DNA of 64,000 nt from Planctomycetales bacterium (lineage in GTDB: Bacteria; Planctomycetota; Planctomycetia; Pirellulales; Pirellulaceae). This document shows, in pieces, positions 26,714 to 36,245 of this stretch. How positions within the stretch are numbered: the stretch's first letter is position 1; each line of letters begins with the position of its first letter. A program made the position numbers and the translations under genes. Where the stretch lies: NCBI GenBank assembly GCA_020426845.1, contig JAGQPF010000087.1:1-64000 (forward strand). Direction: 5' to 3'. The notes under the pieces are model-generated. The model had not been told where the DNA came from. It ran no database searches and worked only from the letters and a program-made list of their open reading frames with translations.

Positions 26714-28855
26714 TCAATGATTGGTGGCGAATTCGTCGCACGTCAACAGACTCCAGACAAAGTCTTCGAGCAGCTGCTCCGTTTCCTGTGCGTTGCTCGC
26801 CTGCTCACACTTCGTCTTCCAGAAGGCTGACTCGCTGGCCGTCGGTCGCCGGCTGAACGCGGCTCGATAGAACTCGTCGACAATCTCCGCCAAAGATTGA
26901 TTCGCGGCCAGCCGTTTCGCGAGCCGCCCGCCCTTGTCGGCGATTCGGGCGTTGAGCAGCGGGCCGTTGATCAAGTGCAGCATCCGCGGCAAACCGGCCC
27001 CGTCGGGCTCGCCCGCTTCACAGGAGTCGGCGCGCGAGCAGCGGCCCAGCACGTCGAGCGTCGTCGATTCCTCGCGGGAATTGATCAGCGCCAGAGCGCG
27101 GACCCCGAGCGGCTGGTCGCCATACTTTTCGGGGACCAGCAGCACATCGGAGATAGCGTCGGCAAGCACTTCGGCCGCCAACGGCCGTCGCAAGGCGTGC
27201 GAGTAAAACTGTTGGTCGAGCGCGTTGCCGCGACGGGTTGTAGAGCTGCGAGCGTAAGCGGCGCTGTTGGCAATGCGACGCAGCGTGTGGCGAAGCGAAA
27301 AGTCATGCTTCGCGAAGTCGCTCGCCAATTCCTCGAGCAGCTCCGGATGCGTGGCGGGGTTGGTGGCCCGCATGTCATCGACCGGCTCGACGAGCCCGCG
27401 GCCCATCATCGCTTTCCAGAGCCGGTTGACGATCGCCTTCGAGAAGTAGGGATTGTCCGGGTCAGCGAGCCAGCGGGCCAATGCTTGGCGCGGCTCGGCG
27501 TCGTCCGCCGTGAGAAATCGCACGCCCGGGATCCGAGTCGCGGCGTTTTGACCTGTCTTGGGGTGCACCACGGCGCCGCTCGGCAGTGGCGCGACGACTT
27601 GTCCGGCCTTGACCTGCGCGAAGATTGCCGCCAAGCCGTGGTAGTCGTCTTGCGTCCAGCGATCGAGCGGGTGATTGTGACAATTCGCACACCTCAGCCG
27701 GGAGCCCATGAACAGCTCGGCGACGAGCTCGGCCTGTTCGCGCGGGCCGGCGACGGTCCGGTAGAAATTGGGCGGCCCCAACTCCACTGTGTCGCCCGCG
27801 GCCGTCAGCAGTTCGCTGGCAATCCGATCGTACCCGGCCCCTTGAGTCACTTGCTCGCGCAGCCACGCGTGGTAGGTGCGCGTGGCGGCGAGGTCTCCGT
27901 TGGCGGAGGGCCGCGGCTGGATCCGCAGCATCGTCGCGAGTCGCCACGTCCAGTACTCGTTGAACGCCTCGCTTTCGAGCAAAGCGTCGACGAGGCGCGC
28001 TCGCTTGGCGGGATCGCGAGACTCGTGGAATCGTTCCGACTCCGCCAACGTCGGCAGGCGTCCTGTCAGGTCGAGCGTGACACGGCGCAAATATCCGGCG
28101 TCATCCAACTGCGATGATTGCGGAATTCGCAGTTGCCACAGGCGTTCGGTGACGTGTCGATCAATGACATTGTCGTGTTTCGTCGCGGTTATGCCGAGCG
28201 GATCATCTTGACCTGCGCCGGAGGCAATGGCATTGGGAACCAACACTTCCAGCGACACGACTTGATGAAGGTAACGCGCCACAATGATGTGGCGGCCACG
28301 GCGTCGCGCCGCCGCATTCGCGGTGGCGCTGTCGATTTCCATGGCGCCGGAATCTTCCGCTGTGAACACGGTCCACGGTGTGACGTCGCGCTGATGACCA
28401 TCGGAGAAGTGGGCAACTGCGCGCAGCGAGAGCTGCTCTCCAACCTCGGCGATGTGCTGACGCGGCGTGACGTCGAGCCGAACCAGTTGCCGCGCGCTGG
28501 TGGCGTTGCGATCGGCGCCCTCGCGAATCCAACGCAACAGCAAATCGGCGCCGGGCGACTCCCATTCCAAACGGGCGCCGCCCCCGTGCGAGATGTTTTC
28601 GGTCGCCTTGAGAAACACCAAGCTCTGCTCGGCGTCCGCAAGGTTGACTCGCCGCCCTTTCAAGTCTCGCGTGAGCGCATCGTAGTCCGCCGCGGGGTCG
28701 GAGCCGTACAGGGACAGATGGAGCTCGCCGCGACCGGCAGCGGCGCCATGACAGGCGCCCGAATTGCACCCCGCCTTGGTGAGCACCGGCACGATGTCAT
28801 GGTCGAAGTCGACCGGCAGGACGCAGAATAGGACGAGCACGATGGGCACGGTCAA
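26714..28855 (-). CDS. DUF1549/DUF1553 cytochrome-like protein (second copy, short form)
   Basis: A 713-residue exported protein, shorter than its paralogue near 10-13 kb. Immediately after a short hydrophobic leader it has the unusual heme-like motif CNSGACH (C-x4-CH, residues 30-36). A bacterial Ig-like stretch follows (VRLDVTPRQHIAEVGEQLSLRAVAHFSDG, about 125-210). DUF1549 begins LDDAGYLRRVTLDLTGRLPT and contains a CANCHNHPLDRWTQDDYHG heme motif near 390. DUF1553 (AIVNRLWKAMMGRGLVEPVDDMR) ends the protein. The start is a TTG at 28855 or a GTG at 28849; neither gives a strong basic n-region, so the true start is uncertain. It leads the DUF1501-WD40 operon. Confidence 0.87.
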   Translation of the reverse strand: MTVPIVLVLFCVLPVDFDHDIVPVLTKAGCNSGACHGAAAGRGELHLSLYGSDPAADYDALTRDLKGRRVNLADAEQSLVFLKATENISHGGGARLEWESPGADLLLRWIREGADRNATSARQLVRLDVTPRQHIAEVGEQLSLRAVAHFSDGHQRDVTPWTVFTAEDSGAMEIDSATANAAARRRGRHIIVARYLHQVVSLEVLVPNAIASGAGQDDPLGITATKHDNVIDRHVTERLWQLRIPQSSQLDDAGYLRRVTLDLTGRLPTLAESERFHESRDPAKRARLVDALLESEAFNEYWTWRLATMLRIQPRPSANGDLAATRTYHAWLREQVTQGAGYDRIASELLTAAGDTVELGPPNFYRTVAGPREQAELVAELFMGSRLRCANCHNHPLDRWTQDDYHGLAAIFAQVKAGQVVAPLPSGAVVHPKTGQNAATRIPGVRFLTADDAEPRQALARWLADPDNPYFSKAIVNRLWKAMMGRGLVEPVDDMRATNPATHPELLEELASDFAKHDFSLRHTLRRIANSAAYARSSTTRRGNALDQQFYSHALRRPLAAEVLADAISDVLLVPEKYGDQPLGVRALALINSREESTTLDVLGRCSRADSCEAGEPDGAGLPRMLHLINGPLLNARIADKGGRLAKRLAANQSLAEIVDEFYRAAFSRRPTASESAFWKTKCEQASNAQETEQLLEDFVWSLLTCDEFATNH

Positions 28856-29024
28856 ACGCTCTCGAAAATGGGGACGCTCAGCGGGCCGTTCAACACACCC
28901 TGATTAGTGTGACTGAATTGACTCGGCAAGGAAACCCAAAGCGCCAGTACCCCGGCGTCGCCCCGAGTTCGCCACAAGATCGTCGCACCCCGATTTTCCA
29001 TGGTTTTCCCGTGGCGGCGATTTC

Positions 29025-29450
29025 ATTGAAGGCCGAAGGCCTTCCTCAGCCCGGGGCAGAGCGAAGCGTCGCCCCGGGTGGAGCCCCGATAGTTCCATAA
29101 GAAGGCTGAAGGCCTTCCTCATCCTATAGGAGCAAAGCAAAGCGTCGCCTCGGAACACGTCGACTCATCATGAAGGCCTTCGGCCTTCAATCAACCGCCG
29201 TGGCGTTGCGATATGCCTCGACCCACGGTTGTCCGTGTCAACTGCGCCGCAATGCGATGACCCTCGGGGGTTGATAAGTCGAGGCGGCTGCACCTGGGGC
29301 GTCGCTTCACCCCGGGGTTTTGAGGAAGGCCTTCAGCCTTCAATGAAATCGCCACTGTGCGAATTGACGCCGTGGGGCGGCTCCTCCCGGGGCGTCGCTT
29401 CGCTGTGCCCCGGGCTACGTTGAGGAAGGCCCTTGGCCTTCAATGAAAAC
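29025..29450. repeat. Cluster of two-hairpin palindromic units (second locus)
   Basis: Units in both orientations combine CCCGGGGC/GCCCCGGG arms (29050-29078, and again around 29300-29320 and 29390-29412) with GAAGGCCTTCAGCCTTC-type palindromes (near 29032, 29107, 29172, 29325 and 29425). Spacing and sequence match the cluster at 13259-13590. Confidence 0.75.
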
Positions 29451-29526
29451 TCCTTCAGCCTTCCATGACTCCTTCAGCCTTCCATGACTCCTTCAGCCTT
29501 CCATGACTCCTTCAGCCTTCCATGAC
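29451..29526. repeat. 19-bp tandem repeat, four perfect copies
   Basis: The unit TCCTTCAGCCTTCCATGAC occurs at 29451, 29470, 29489 and 29508 without a mismatch. It is built from the AGCCTTC edge of the adjacent two-hairpin units, so it looks like recent slippage amplification of that edge. It ends 44 bases from the peroxiredoxin stop. Confidence 0.9.
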
Positions 29527-29569
29527 GCCGTCGGACGCCTTATCCGCTTGCCGGTAACGATTTTCAGCT

Positions 29570-30175
29570 TTACTTTTCCTTGCGGGGGACTCCCAGCTTC
29601 TTGAGCTGGGCAGCGATGTCGCCACCGTGGGAAGCGGTGCTGACCTTCTTGTCGATGGCTAGGATTTTGCCATCGGGATCAATGTAGAACGTCCAACGTT
29701 CCGGAACCTCTCGGCCCTCATGGACGACTCCGTAGGCTTCGGCGGTCTTTTTGCTTGGATCGCTGAGGATCGGGTAGTCCAGCTTCAGCTCGGTGGCGTA
29801 GCGCTGATTCGTTTCGGGAGTGTCGCAGCTCGCGGTGAAGAATGAGACGGCGAAGTCGTCGAGTCCGGAGCCTGTGGAGGCGGCGAGCTCGACCTTTTGG
29901 CCATTAAGAAGCGTGATCGAGATCGCCTTGTCGGTTTTTCCGGTGCGCAGCGAATTGCATTCCTTGGTACAGCCGCCGGTGAACGCTTTGGGGAACCAGG
30001 CGACCACTACATGCTTGCCTCGCAGCTCCGAGAGCTTGTAGGTCTTGCCGTCGGTGCCTGCCAAACTGAAGTCGGGCGCAGAGTCGCCCACCTTCAAGTC
30101 GGCGCCCATCGCCGCGCCAATTGTCATCCATCCTGCCACCGCCAAGGCGGCGGCGCTTTGCAGCCATCTCTTCAT
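29570..30175 (-). CDS. Exported peroxiredoxin (AhpC/TSA, BCP-like)
   Basis: A 201-residue thioredoxin-fold peroxidase with a Sec-type signal peptide ([19 protein letters not shown]). The mature part starts [21 protein letters not shown]. The peroxidatic Cys69 lies in [13 protein letters not shown], with a second Cys73. A third cysteine is in [28 protein letters not shown] closes the fold. Between the active site and the third strand it has a distinctive stretch ([18 protein letters not shown]). It should reduce peroxides outside the cytoplasm. It follows cusA on the same strand after 128 bases, which would fit protection against metal-driven oxidative stress. Confidence 0.88.
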   Translation of the reverse strand: MKRWLQSAAALAVAGWMTIGAAMGADLKVGDSAPDFSLAGTDGKTYKLSELRGKHVVVAWFPKAFTGGCTKECNSLRTGKTDKAISITLLNGQKVELAASTGSGLDDFAVSFFTASCDTPETNQRYATELKLDYPILSDPSKKTAEAYGVVHEGREVPERWTFYIDPDGKILAIDKKVSTASHGGDIAAQLKKLGVPRKEK

Positions 30176-30303
30176 AGTTCAACTCCCAATTTCGAATTCC
30201 CGACTATTCTCCGTCGCTCCGAGTCACTCGACGCGTAACATTGACGGGGCACTATTGCTGTTCAATAAGCGTAATCGACATTTCGACGGAAACCAACGAT
30301 CTG

Positions 30304-33300
30304 TCAGGATTGAGTGCCGGATTCAAGTCGCCCGAGATTCAGCGATATCTCTTGGAAGCTGCAGAAGACGACGGGCACGACAAACAGCGTGATGAGTTCG
30401 ATGGTCATGCCGCCAAAGACGGGCAGGGCCATGGCTCGGGCCACGTCGGCGCCCCGCCCTGTTGCCACCAGCACCGGGATCAACGCCACGAGCGTCGTGG
30501 CGGTCGTCATTAGGCAGGGACGTATGCGGCGCATGCCGGCGTCAATCGTCGCGGAGCGGATGTCGCCGACGGTCATCGGCTGGCGTTGCTTGAAGACTTG
30601 GTCGAGATACGTGGCGATGACCACTCCGTCGTCCACGGCGATGCCGAACAAGGCGATAAAGCCCACCCAAATCGCGGTGTTCATCTCGATGCCATAGATC
30701 GCCAACAGTATCATGCCTCCGCCGAACGCGACCGGAATGCCGGCGAACACCGCCAGTGTGATCGGCAATTGTCGGAATTGCAGATAGATCACGACCAGAT
30801 TGATGCCAATGACCAACGGCAATAGCCAAGTCAGCCGCGCATTGGACTCGATTTGGTTGCGAAAACTTCCCACGGACTCCAGCGAGTAGCCGGGAGGCAA
30901 CGTGAGCCGGCCGGGGCTGTCGGGCGGCAGCGTCTGGGCGCGAATTAGCTCCTGTTCGATGGCCGAGACGGACTCGAGGTCTCCGGCCGCTCCGTTGGTG
31001 GCGAACGAGACATGCGCCACGAGCCTGGCGTTCTCGCTGTTGATGGCGCCGGGGCCCCAGGCGGTCTCCAGTTTGGCAAGTTCGCCGAGCGGGACGACGG
31101 CGCCGCTATGCGTCACAACCGGCAGTCGATCGAGTTGATCGATGCGTTCGCGCAGCGCCCTTGGGTAGCGAAGCCGAACCGGATAACGCTCTCTGCCTTC
31201 CACGGTCTTGAGCAGGTTCATGCCTCCCAACGCTGTTTCGATGATCTGATTGACCATCTGCGTCGTCATGCCGTATCGCGAGGCGGCCTCGCGGTCGACG
31301 GTGAACTCGACATAAGGCTTGCCCAGCACGATGTCGGGGTTGACGGTTCCTGGATTGACGAAAGGCGACTCCTTTAATCGGCCGGCGACCAGCAGCGCGG
31401 ACTCGGCGAGCTTGTCGAGGTTGTCGCCGTAGATCCGAATCGCCATCGGCGCCTTGATGCCGCTTTGCAACATCACGACTCGGCCCTCGATTGGCTGTAG
31501 CGGGGAGGCTGGAGTGACGCCCGGCAGCGTGGCGACTCGATTGATTTCGTCCCAAATCATGCGAGCCGTGACGCCAGCTCGCCATTGTTCGCGAGGCTTC
31601 AGCATCACGTACGTCTCGACCATGGCCGATGGCGCCGGATCCAGCGCGGACTCAACGCGGCCGATCTTGCCAAGCACGTCCTGGACTTCCGGGATTTGGC
31701 CGATCAGCACATCCTGAGTTTGCAGAACCTGCATCGCCTGGCTAAAACTCGCGGCTGGGTAGAGCGTCGGCATGTAGAACCAGCTGCCTTCGTCCAAGGC
31801 GATCCAGTCATCCGATCGGAGGCCGGTGAACATGTGCTTGGCGGCGACGTAACCGGGCAGCTCGTTCGGACGCATCCCCAGTCGCTCGGCTAAACGTTCG
31901 AGTGGCGCCATGACCGTGGGCAGGCCGAACCAGCCGCCCAGGCCAAGCAACACGATCAGTGCTGGCAACGACAGAAACATCACTTTGTGTCGCAGCAGCA
32001 AGGCGAGTGTCGGTCGGTAGGCCCAGACGATGAGCCGGCTGACGAGGCTTTTCTCGAGTGGCTGGACACGTTCCCGAGCGAGCAGCCAGCCTGCGGCGAA
32101 GCCGGCCACGGCGGCTGCGGTCGAAACGACCCAGAGCGGCAGCGCCAGTTCGCCAGCCACGCGGTGGCCCCAGGTCAGCACTGAGGTGGCGCCCAACAGC
32201 GAGGCGCCCGCCAGGGCCACGGCGAGCGCGGTGCGTCGCCGGCGACGCGAGCTGCGCAGCATCAGCCGGCACAGCGGCGGGACGATCGTCACGGCCGTGG
32301 CCAGCGCCGCCGCGATGGCGAACGTCTTGGTCATGGCCAGCGGCGCGAACAACTTGTAGTCCCGCCCCGTGAGAAAGAACACCGGGAGGAAGCTGACAAT
32401 CGTCGTGGTCACCGCCGTGACGACCGCCGGCGCAACTTCCGCGGCCGCCGCGCAGATCACCTCTTCCCGCGTGCGCTTGTCCGGTGACTGTCCGGACTCC
32501 TGTTGTTCCGACTCCCATTCCGCTAGGTGCTGATAGATGTTCTCGCTCACGACGATCGCCATATCCACCATCGTGCCGATGGCGATCGCGATGCCGGCAA
32601 GTGACATGATGTTGGCACCAACACCGAACAGCCGCATGGCCGTGAACGACAGCAGCACGGCGAGCGGCAAGGTGACGGCGACAATGAAGCTGCTGCGGAT
32701 GTGCAGCAAGAACAGCAGGATCACGGCGGCAGTGATGAGCACCTCGTCGCGCAGCGCTGTCGACAATGTGGCGACGGTCTCATCAATCAGCGTGGTGCGG
32801 TCGTAGACCGCCTTGATCTTCACGCCACCGAGCGCAGGCTCGATTTGCATGATCTTCTGCTTGACGCGCTCGATCACGGTGCGAGGGTTCTCGCCGTAGC
32901 GCATGACCACGACACCGCCCACCGCCTCGCTGCCGTTGTAGTCAATCGCTCCACGGCGAAAGTCGGGGCCCAGCTGCACGGCCGCGACGTCCTTGATGCG
33001 GACCGGCACGCCGTCGCGCTGCAAGATGACCGCGTCCTCGATGTCACGAATGGCCCGCTGCGTGTCGCCTCCAGAGCCGAGGAAGCCCTTGCCGCGAACA
33101 ATGAACTCCATGCCGCTTGCTTCGACTGTCTTCGCCCCGACGTCGAGATTGCTGCTGCGCAGCGCGCTTGCGACCTTGTCGAGCGGCACGCGATGGAATC
33201 GCAGCTTGTCCGGATGGACCTCGATCTGGTATTGCCGGATGTAGCCACCGATCGAGGCGACTTCGCTGACACCCTCGACCGACTGCAAATCGTACTTCAC

Positions 33301-33789
33301 GACGAAGTCCTGCAAGCTCCGCAGGTCCGCCAAATTCATGCCTTCCGGCGGCGGTGTCAAAACGTAGTACAGCACCTGCCCCAAGCCCGTCGCGTCCGGG
33401 CCCAATTGAGGCGCCACTCCTTCCGGCAGTTGGGCGGCGGCGGTGGACAACTGCTCCGCGACGCGACTGCGAGCCCAATAGAAGTCGATGGAATCTTTGA
33501 AAGTGACCTGCACGAAGCTGTAGCCGAACATGCTCTTGCCGCGCACCGACTCGGCGCCCGGAGCGGCCAACAACGAAACGCTCAGCGGGTAAGTGACTTG
33601 GTCCTCGATGTCCTTGGGCGAGCGGCCCGGCCAAGGGGTGAGGACAATCACTTGGTTCTCGCCGACATTCGGGATGGCGTCGATTGGCACGCGATGGTAG
33701 CTGTCCCAACCCAGCGCCGCCGCGCCGACGGCGGCGAGCAGGACGAGCCAGGGCTCGTTGACACAGAAGCGAATCAATTTGGCGAGCAT
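30304..33789 (-). CDS. cusA: CusA-type heavy-metal RND efflux pump
   Basis: A 1161-residue inner-membrane RND transporter that drives metal ions out through a CusB/TolC tunnel using the proton gradient. The N-terminus has the first helix followed by VPIDAIPNVGENQVIVLTPW and RSPKDIEDQVTYPLSVSL, typical of the CzcA/CusA family. The helix 4 proton-relay segment IAIGTMVDMAIVVSENIY is present. The protein is longer than E. coli CusA, mainly from an extra pair of hydrophobic helices in the middle (TALAVALAGASLLGATSVL and PLWVVSTAAAVAGFAAGWLLA). The ATG at 33789 lies 2 bases after the cusB stop. Cu/Ag specificity is inferred from the CusB partner's metal-binding modules; Zn/Co/Cd is possible. Confidence 0.92.
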   Translation of the reverse strand: MLAKLIRFCVNEPWLVLLAAVGAAALGWDSYHRVPIDAIPNVGENQVIVLTPWPGRSPKDIEDQVTYPLSVSLLAAPGAESVRGKSMFGYSFVQVTFKDSIDFYWARSRVAEQLSTAAAQLPEGVAPQLGPDATGLGQVLYYVLTPPPEGMNLADLRSLQDFVVKYDLQSVEGVSEVASIGGYIRQYQIEVHPDKLRFHRVPLDKVASALRSSNLDVGAKTVEASGMEFIVRGKGFLGSGGDTQRAIRDIEDAVILQRDGVPVRIKDVAAVQLGPDFRRGAIDYNGSEAVGGVVVMRYGENPRTVIERVKQKIMQIEPALGGVKIKAVYDRTTLIDETVATLSTALRDEVLITAAVILLFLLHIRSSFIVAVTLPLAVLLSFTAMRLFGVGANIMSLAGIAIAIGTMVDMAIVVSENIYQHLAEWESEQQESGQSPDKRTREEVICAAAAEVAPAVVTAVTTTIVSFLPVFFLTGRDYKLFAPLAMTKTFAIAAALATAVTIVPPLCRLMLRSSRRRRRTALAVALAGASLLGATSVLTWGHRVAGELALPLWVVSTAAAVAGFAAGWLLARERVQPLEKSLVSRLIVWAYRPTLALLLRHKVMFLSLPALIVLLGLGGWFGLPTVMAPLERLAERLGMRPNELPGYVAAKHMFTGLRSDDWIALDEGSWFYMPTLYPAASFSQAMQVLQTQDVLIGQIPEVQDVLGKIGRVESALDPAPSAMVETYVMLKPREQWRAGVTARMIWDEINRVATLPGVTPASPLQPIEGRVVMLQSGIKAPMAIRIYGDNLDKLAESALLVAGRLKESPFVNPGTVNPDIVLGKPYVEFTVDREAASRYGMTTQMVNQIIETALGGMNLLKTVEGRERYPVRLRYPRALRERIDQLDRLPVVTHSGAVVPLGELAKLETAWGPGAINSENARLVAHVSFATNGAAGDLESVSAIEQELIRAQTLPPDSPGRLTLPPGYSLESVGSFRNQIESNARLTWLLPLVIGINLVVIYLQFRQLPITLAVFAGIPVAFGGGMILLAIYGIEMNTAIWVGFIALFGIAVDDGVVIATYLDQVFKQRQPMTVGDIRSATIDAGMRRIRPCLMTTATTLVALIPVLVATGRGADVARAMALPVFGGMTIELITLFVVPVVFCSFQEISLNLGRLESGTQS

Positions 33790-33791
33790 CG

Positions 33792-35966
33792 TTAGGGCGC
33801 CTTGCTCTGCTGCGTGTCTGCTTTCGGCTCTGCTTTCGGCTCTGCTTTCGATGCGGCCATGTCGCGCACGGTCTCGCCGCAATGCAGCATCTCGGCGCCC
33901 CAGTACGGATTGACCAGCTCGCCTTCCGGCTGCATCCAATCACCTCCACCGCCCGGCACCATCGGACAATACATATGGAGCAGCTTGTTGGCGGTCGCTT
34001 CGCCTCGCACCAGACTCGCGGCACGCAGCAACGCATGACTCAGGGGACGAAACACGCTGCGGGTGACTTCCAGCGAGTCGGACATCCGCGCCAAGGCCAG
34101 TCGGGCCTGTTCGAAATGCCACCGCGCTTCGTCGGGCGTTTGTCCGTTGGAGACTAGCCGGCCCAACGCATCATCCAACGCCTTGCGGGTCGCAGGCAAA
34201 GTCGGCTTGTCGGCCGCGAGCGCCCGTTGCATTTCGAAGTAAGCGTTGAACGCGAGATCGAAGTGAGTGGCTGCCTCGCCTGTCAACGCCAGCGGCGCCG
34301 TGGCCGGCACTGCCAGCGGTCCGGCCGCGTAAGCGGGAGCTTTGGCGGGGTCGAGCAGCGAGGGGTTGCCCGCCAATTGCATCTGCGAATCGATCAGGAA
34401 ATTCCCGTTCGTGGCGACTGTCTCGCCCGCCGAGATGCCCGTCAGAATCACCGCTGCCTCGTCAGTCAGTGGTCCGACCGAGACTCGTCGAATCGCAAAC
34501 CGTCCCGGCTCGGTCTCGACATACACCACACTCGTCTCGCCGGTCATCAGCACGGCGTTGCGAGGGACGGTGACGACCTGCTGCGCGGGCAATGGCTCTT
34601 GGGCATAGCCGAGCTGAGTTGTGGGGATCAGCTTCATGCCACAAACGGGGCACGCGCCCGGTTGGTCTCGCACCACCTGCGGGTGCATCGGGCTGATATA
34701 CTTCCCGGCCAAGTCGGGATCGTACAATTGATCCTGCCGCACTGCCGACACATAGACTCGCGCTGTGGCGTAGTCCCCCGGTTTTAGTTTGCCGTTGGGA
34801 TTCCGCATCTCGACGCGAACGCGAACGGTTCGAGTCATTGGGTCGACTGTGGGATCAATAAAGGCGACTCGGCCGGAGAGCTGTTCACCCGGCAGCGAGT
34901 TGAGCTCCGCCTCCACTCGCTGCCCAAAGCGAACGCGCGCCGCGTCGTCGGGATAGAGGTCGAGCATCAGCCACACGTTCGACAGGTCCGCGATGCGATA
35001 AATCACTTCGCCCGTCTTTAGATAATCGCCTTCGACGGCAAGTTTGCCGATCACTGTGCCGCGGATCGGCGATCGCAGCCGAATGCGGCTCTCCGCGCGG
35101 CCATGGGCCAACAACTCCGCAACTTGCTCCTCGGTCAAGCCAAGCTCGATGAGCTTGCTTTTGGCGAGCTCGGTCAGATTGGCAGAGTTGCTCAGTCGGT
35201 TCAACGCGCCACCCTTCGACGCGGTTAGGAACTCAACCTGAGCGGAGTACAGGTCGGGACTATAGAGCAGTGCCAGATCGTCTCCTTGTTCCACGGGGAC
35301 GCCGACATAGTTGGCATACAGTTTTTCGATTCGCCCGGCTGCATAGGCGGAGATCGTTGCGACTTTGCTCTCGTCAAAACTGATCGATCCGACCGTGCGA
35401 ATCGTCTGCAACGCGGGGCCCAGTTTGGCGGTGGCGGTCTGAATGCCGAGCAGCCGACGAGCTGCGACGCTGATGGTCACGGACAACCCGTCGCCTTGTG
35501 CGTTGCCGGTCGCCTTGACCAATTCCATGGCGCATACCGGGCAACGCCCGGGCTCGGAGGATGGTGGTGTGCACATCATCGGGCAGATGTACCGGCCGTC
35601 GCTATCGCGCGCCGACGCCTGGCTCGCCTGGCCCGGGGCGAGCACCAGCGGCATGCCACAAATCGGACAGTTGCCCGGCTCGTTCTGGCGAATCTGCGGG
35701 TGCATGGGACAGGTGTAGATCGACTCGCCATGGTCGTGGCCTGCATGAAGTCCGGCTTCGGGAGGGCGAATCCATCCAGTGCGCTGAGCAACTCCGATGG
35801 CGGCGATACCTGCCACAAACACGCTGGCCAGAACGGCAGCCTGGACCGTGAGTTTGCCGAGCCACCTCATGCCCGCTGGTCGCGACGTCGCTGGAGATGT
35901 GACCGAGTCTTGACGCTGATCGCTGGCAGGAAGCCCGTCTGTCGGACTTGGATGGTCATTGCTCAT
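33792..35966 (-). CDS. cusB: CusB-type periplasmic adaptor with three heavy-metal-binding modules and DUF3347
   Basis: A 724-residue membrane-fusion protein. An N-terminal membrane anchor lies at about 41-60, then a His-rich GLHAGHDHG. Two heavy-metal-binding modules follow: YTCPMHPQI...CPICGMPL (84-107) and YICPMMCTPPSS...CPVCAMEL (126-149). The adaptor core (ATISAYAAGRIEKLYANYVGVPVEQGD, IRLRSPIRGTVIGK, VRVRVEMRNPNGKLKPG) is interrupted near 420-450 by a third module, YISPMHPQV...CPVCGMKL. A DUF3347 domain (about 570-705) follows, and the end is a short AEPKAEPKA repeat. It passes metal to CusA and bridges to an outer-membrane channel. The start is the ATG at 35966. Confidence 0.92.
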   Translation of the reverse strand: MSNDHPSPTDGLPASDQRQDSVTSPATSRPAGMRWLGKLTVQAAVLASVFVAGIAAIGVAQRTGWIRPPEAGLHAGHDHGESIYTCPMHPQIRQNEPGNCPICGMPLVLAPGQASQASARDSDGRYICPMMCTPPSSEPGRCPVCAMELVKATGNAQGDGLSVTISVAARRLLGIQTATAKLGPALQTIRTVGSISFDESKVATISAYAAGRIEKLYANYVGVPVEQGDDLALLYSPDLYSAQVEFLTASKGGALNRLSNSANLTELAKSKLIELGLTEEQVAELLAHGRAESRIRLRSPIRGTVIGKLAVEGDYLKTGEVIYRIADLSNVWLMLDLYPDDAARVRFGQRVEAELNSLPGEQLSGRVAFIDPTVDPMTRTVRVRVEMRNPNGKLKPGDYATARVYVSAVRQDQLYDPDLAGKYISPMHPQVVRDQPGACPVCGMKLIPTTQLGYAQEPLPAQQVVTVPRNAVLMTGETSVVYVETEPGRFAIRRVSVGPLTDEAAVILTGISAGETVATNGNFLIDSQMQLAGNPSLLDPAKAPAYAAGPLAVPATAPLALTGEAATHFDLAFNAYFEMQRALAADKPTLPATRKALDDALGRLVSNGQTPDEARWHFEQARLALARMSDSLEVTRSVFRPLSHALLRAASLVRGEATANKLLHMYCPMVPGGGGDWMQPEGELVNPYWGAEMLHCGETVRDMAASKAEPKAEPKADTQQSKAP

Positions 35967-36049
35967 GCTGAAACTCGACTTGCAATGGGGTAGAGATGGA
36001 AACCGGACGCCCGCCGCCGGGGAGTTGGGCGTCCGATTTCCGATGAGAC

Positions 36050-36245
36050 CTTCGGGCCTCACAAAGGTCGCCTGCGATGGAGGCGCGATTGGATCTTGGG
36101 GAGTCCGTCGAATCCGCTAACGCCTCACTGTCGCCTGCGATGGAGGCGCGATTGGATCTCGGGGGTACGACGGACTTCCAGTCCGTCGAAATCTGCTAAC
36201 GCCTCACCGTCGTCTGCGATGGAGGCGCGATTCGACCTTCGGGCC
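36050..36245. repeat. Cluster of palindromic-element cores and tandem repeat between cusB and the YHS lipoprotein
   Basis: The core of the dispersed element appears in inverse orientation at 36052-36092 (GGGCCTCACAAAGGTCGCCT then GCGATGGAGGC), 36122-36149 and 36202-36229, and its edge again at 36240-36249. Between the cores is a second word, GCGATTGGATCTTGGGG or a variant, with GTCCGTCGAAATCTGCTAAC. The repeating unit is therefore 60-80 bp. The TGA stop of the adjacent lipoprotein gene lies inside the last edge. Confidence 0.8.

Larger units (their letters stand above)
28856..29569. other. Intergenic repeat island
   Basis: About 714 bases with no convincing gene. It contains copies of the same two-hairpin unit as at 13.3-13.6 kb and a 19-bp tandem array at 29451-29526. 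Short open frames here are repeat-derived. Confidence 0.75.
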
